A program made the position numbers and the translations under genes. A model generated the notes under the pieces. The model was given only the letters and a program-made list of their open reading frames with translations, had not been told where the DNA came from and did not search any database. A stretch of 53,439 bases of DNA, taken from the NCBI GenBank assembly GCA_003223875.1, contig QHWY01000089.1, positions 1-53,439 on the forward strand. Reading direction: 5' to 3'. Source of the DNA: Acidobacteriota bacterium (GTDB lineage Bacteria > Acidobacteriota > Terriglobia > 20CM-2-55-15). This document shows positions 52,089 to 53,439 of the stretch, in pieces; position 1 is the stretch's first letter, and every line of letters begins with the position of its first letter.

Positions 52089-53439
52089 ATGAGTCGGGTT
52101 AAGAACTCACGGGTCGCCTTCGGCGGGCTCTTGTCGCTTCTCGTTTTGATCGCCATTGCGCCCCTGACCGCCGAGGCCCAATCGCCTCAGGTGCTCACTG
52201 GCGTCACCGCCGCAGGTACAACCACGGGGACCGCTATCAATCCGGGTGTGGTACCACAGGGTGGGCTTGTTGCGGTTCCCCCGGTCCTCCCACCGCCGTG
52301 CAGCCCGCAAAAGATGGCCGAGGTGCGCACCCCGGCCACTCCAACGGCCTACGAGGTACGCATTGACTGTTCCCCCCTGACGCTCGACCCCAAAGATTTT
52401 CGGCACATCACCAAACGGCTTATCTTCGAGAGGTCTGACGTGACGGTGGAGGGCAACTTCGTAACCGTCTCTAGCGGCTTCGGAACGTTGTGGTTTATCC
52501 CTGACACACCGACGTTTATCGTGGTAATCCAATCCAGGGAATACCCGGACCCAGTGACCGGCGAACCGCGTTGGTCGCGCCCCGCAAACGTCACGCTCCG
52601 CAACCTCAAGATCATGGGCTCTGTGGGCATCATAGGCATGGTAGGCACACCGACAACTACCAATGAAGCGGCATATGTGGCGCAATTCCGCAACAACGCG
52701 CCGCGCAACATTGTCTTCGACCGTGTGACCATCACCGGGCCGCAGTGCAGCGATAAAGGCGAGAAAAGCGATTATGGAGGAGCTTGCGTTCCCCTCTATC
52801 TCTTCCCAGGCGTCAGCTATTTCCAGATGCTCAACTCCGAGATTAATGGCAGCGACATCAGGGGCACGAATATTTATCTGGCCGACATGTCCTATCGCAA
52901 CACCTTCCGCAACAACATCATCAGCGGCGGCACTTCGCATCGTGAAGCGATCGCGATCGACGGCTCCAGCGAAAACATCATCGTCAACAACCACTTCCAA
53001 GGCACCCTCAACCACGGCGGTATCTACCTCTATCGCAACTGTGGCGAAAAGAACTCGACCCCCCATGGGACGCCCAGTTCCAACACCATCATCAACAACT
53101 TCTTCTACTATGACAAGTTTGGCGGCTACACCAATGGTGAGCTTACCCCCTCGATCTTTGTGGCTTCGCGCAACGGCAAAGGCACCAGCACTTACACCTG
53201 CCCACCTAACTTTTTCGACAATGCGCGGTTCAACGTCGTGATGCAGAACCAGATCAAAAAGCTTTCGCCCGACCTTATGATCACGGTCGATCGTCGTGAC
53301 GTTAATCAGCCCAACTACATCAATTACAACGAAACCGTTACGGCGAAGATTGAGCGCAAGGCTGGTTGCTATATCAGCAACGGCTATCAGAAGGACTTCA
53401 TCCTGGACGGGGAGTTCATCAACCTCTTCCGCAGTCCCA
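52089..53439 (+). CDS. Secreted parallel beta-helix repeat protein (3' end outside window)
   Basis: At least 450 residues, open at the window edge. Signal peptide MSRVKNSRVAFGGLLSLLVL to about residue 30 (TAEA), preceded by GGGAGA; an in-frame ATG at 52041 is an alternative. From about residue 120 the pattern of right-handed beta-helix turns is visible: ITKRLIFERSDVTVEGNFV, RPANVTLRNLKIMGS, NIVFDRVTITG, YFQMLNSEINGSDIRGTNIYLADMSYRNTFRNNIISG, ENIIVNNHFQG, NTIINNFFYY. Asn ladders (NN) support the pectate-lyase-like fold. The likely role is binding or cleaving polysaccharide outside the cell. No catalytic residues could be assigned. Confidence 0.75.
   Translation, partial: MSRVKNSRVAFGGLLSLLVLIAIAPLTAEAQSPQVLTGVTAAGTTTGTAINPGVVPQGGLVAVPPVLPPPCSPQKMAEVRTPATPTAYEVRIDCSPLTLDPKDFRHITKRLIFERSDVTVEGNFVTVSSGFGTLWFIPDTPTFIVVIQSREYPDPVTGEPRWSRPANVTLRNLKIMGSVGIIGMVGTPTTTNEAAYVAQFRNNAPRNIVFDRVTITGPQCSDKGEKSDYGGACVPLYLFPGVSYFQMLNSEINGSDIRGTNIYLADMSYRNTFRNNIISGGTSHREAIAIDGSSENIIVNNHFQGTLNHGGIYLYRNCGEKNSTPHGTPSSNTIINNFFYYDKFGGYTNGELTPSIFVASRNGKGTSTYTCPPNFFDNARFNVVMQNQIKKLSPDLMITVDRRDVNQPNYINYNETVTAKIERKAGCYISNGYQKDFILDGEFINLFRSP

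Noticed and set aside
52107..53066. 319-aa minus-strand ORF
   Set aside because: Antisense to the beta-helix protein, whose signal peptide and repeats are clear.

Overview
The window reads as a chromosomal segment of an environmental bacterium, most probably an Acidobacteriota or a close relative. This is inferred, not proven. It rests on a VWFA-related secreted protein of the type common in acidobacteria (46240-47154), a secreted protein of the DGQPDLQG-WTN type (14502-15530), an Hfq-like protein with an N-terminal extension (24505-24816), a small TM2-like membrane protein pair (18901-19508), and the combination of Ku, Tat, a pilin cluster and many REP-like repeats. Most of the window is core housekeeping genome with tight ATGA/TGATG overlaps between operon members.

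Layout. 1-4020: 3' end of a SpoU/TrmH methyltransferase, then a GC-rich 2.25-kb segment carrying a secreted metzincin-like protease and bounded by 51-bp perfect direct repeats, then rarA. 4208-9367 (minus): M50 protease, trpS, scpA, scpB, rluB, hisC and a CoA-binding protein. 9430-14185 (plus): heme pathway hemX/ccsA-type, hemA, hemC, hemD, plus an M29-like peptidase. 14193-18853: repeats, a secreted protein, a retropepsin-like protein, a DUF1326 protein, a ClpX-zinc-finger-only protein with a small partner, and a fibronectin III protein behind a cluster of palindromes. 18901-21567 (minus): small membrane proteins, YggU, YggS and an orphan Ku. 21639-25810 (plus): thiI, tmk, holB, hfq-like, pdxA. 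25972-31585 (minus): truA, uppS, cdsA, dxr, rseP, fur (isoprenoid, envelope and tRNA genes). 31621-37022 (plus): glycosyltransferase, prepilin peptidase, NtrB-type kinase, two pilins, NtrC-type regulator. 37032-40471 (minus): ubiE/menG, aroB, ctpA. 40809-41929: tatA, tatC. 41926-48599: M28 peptidase, YtxH protein, tRNA-Ala, NicO-type metal transporter, dicarboxylate symporter, DedA, VWA protein, map, DJ-1 protein. 48636-53439: accessory tail with a secreted hypothetical, an unknown mobile-type protein, a 3'-truncated IS91-like transposase and a secreted parallel beta-helix protein running off the end.

The most unusual content is a set of short structured repeats. Element A is about 75 bp, a REPIN-like pair of inverted hairpins. 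Element B is about 33 bp, a 4-bp stem with a GATA-type tetraloop. B occurs at least a dozen times, with compensatory changes in its stem. It sits inside the hairpin loops of A and between the arms of another palindrome. It has also entered genes: it forms the C-terminus of the methyltransferase, lies against the start codon of rarA, makes up a whole 40-codon mini-ORF and lies in frame inside a glycosyltransferase. Repeats also supply the stop codons of pdxA and uppS. A second theme is apparent leaderless expression: several genes have a TANNNT box 5-9 nt upstream of the start codon and no Shine-Dalgarno, while others have clear AGGAGG-type sites.
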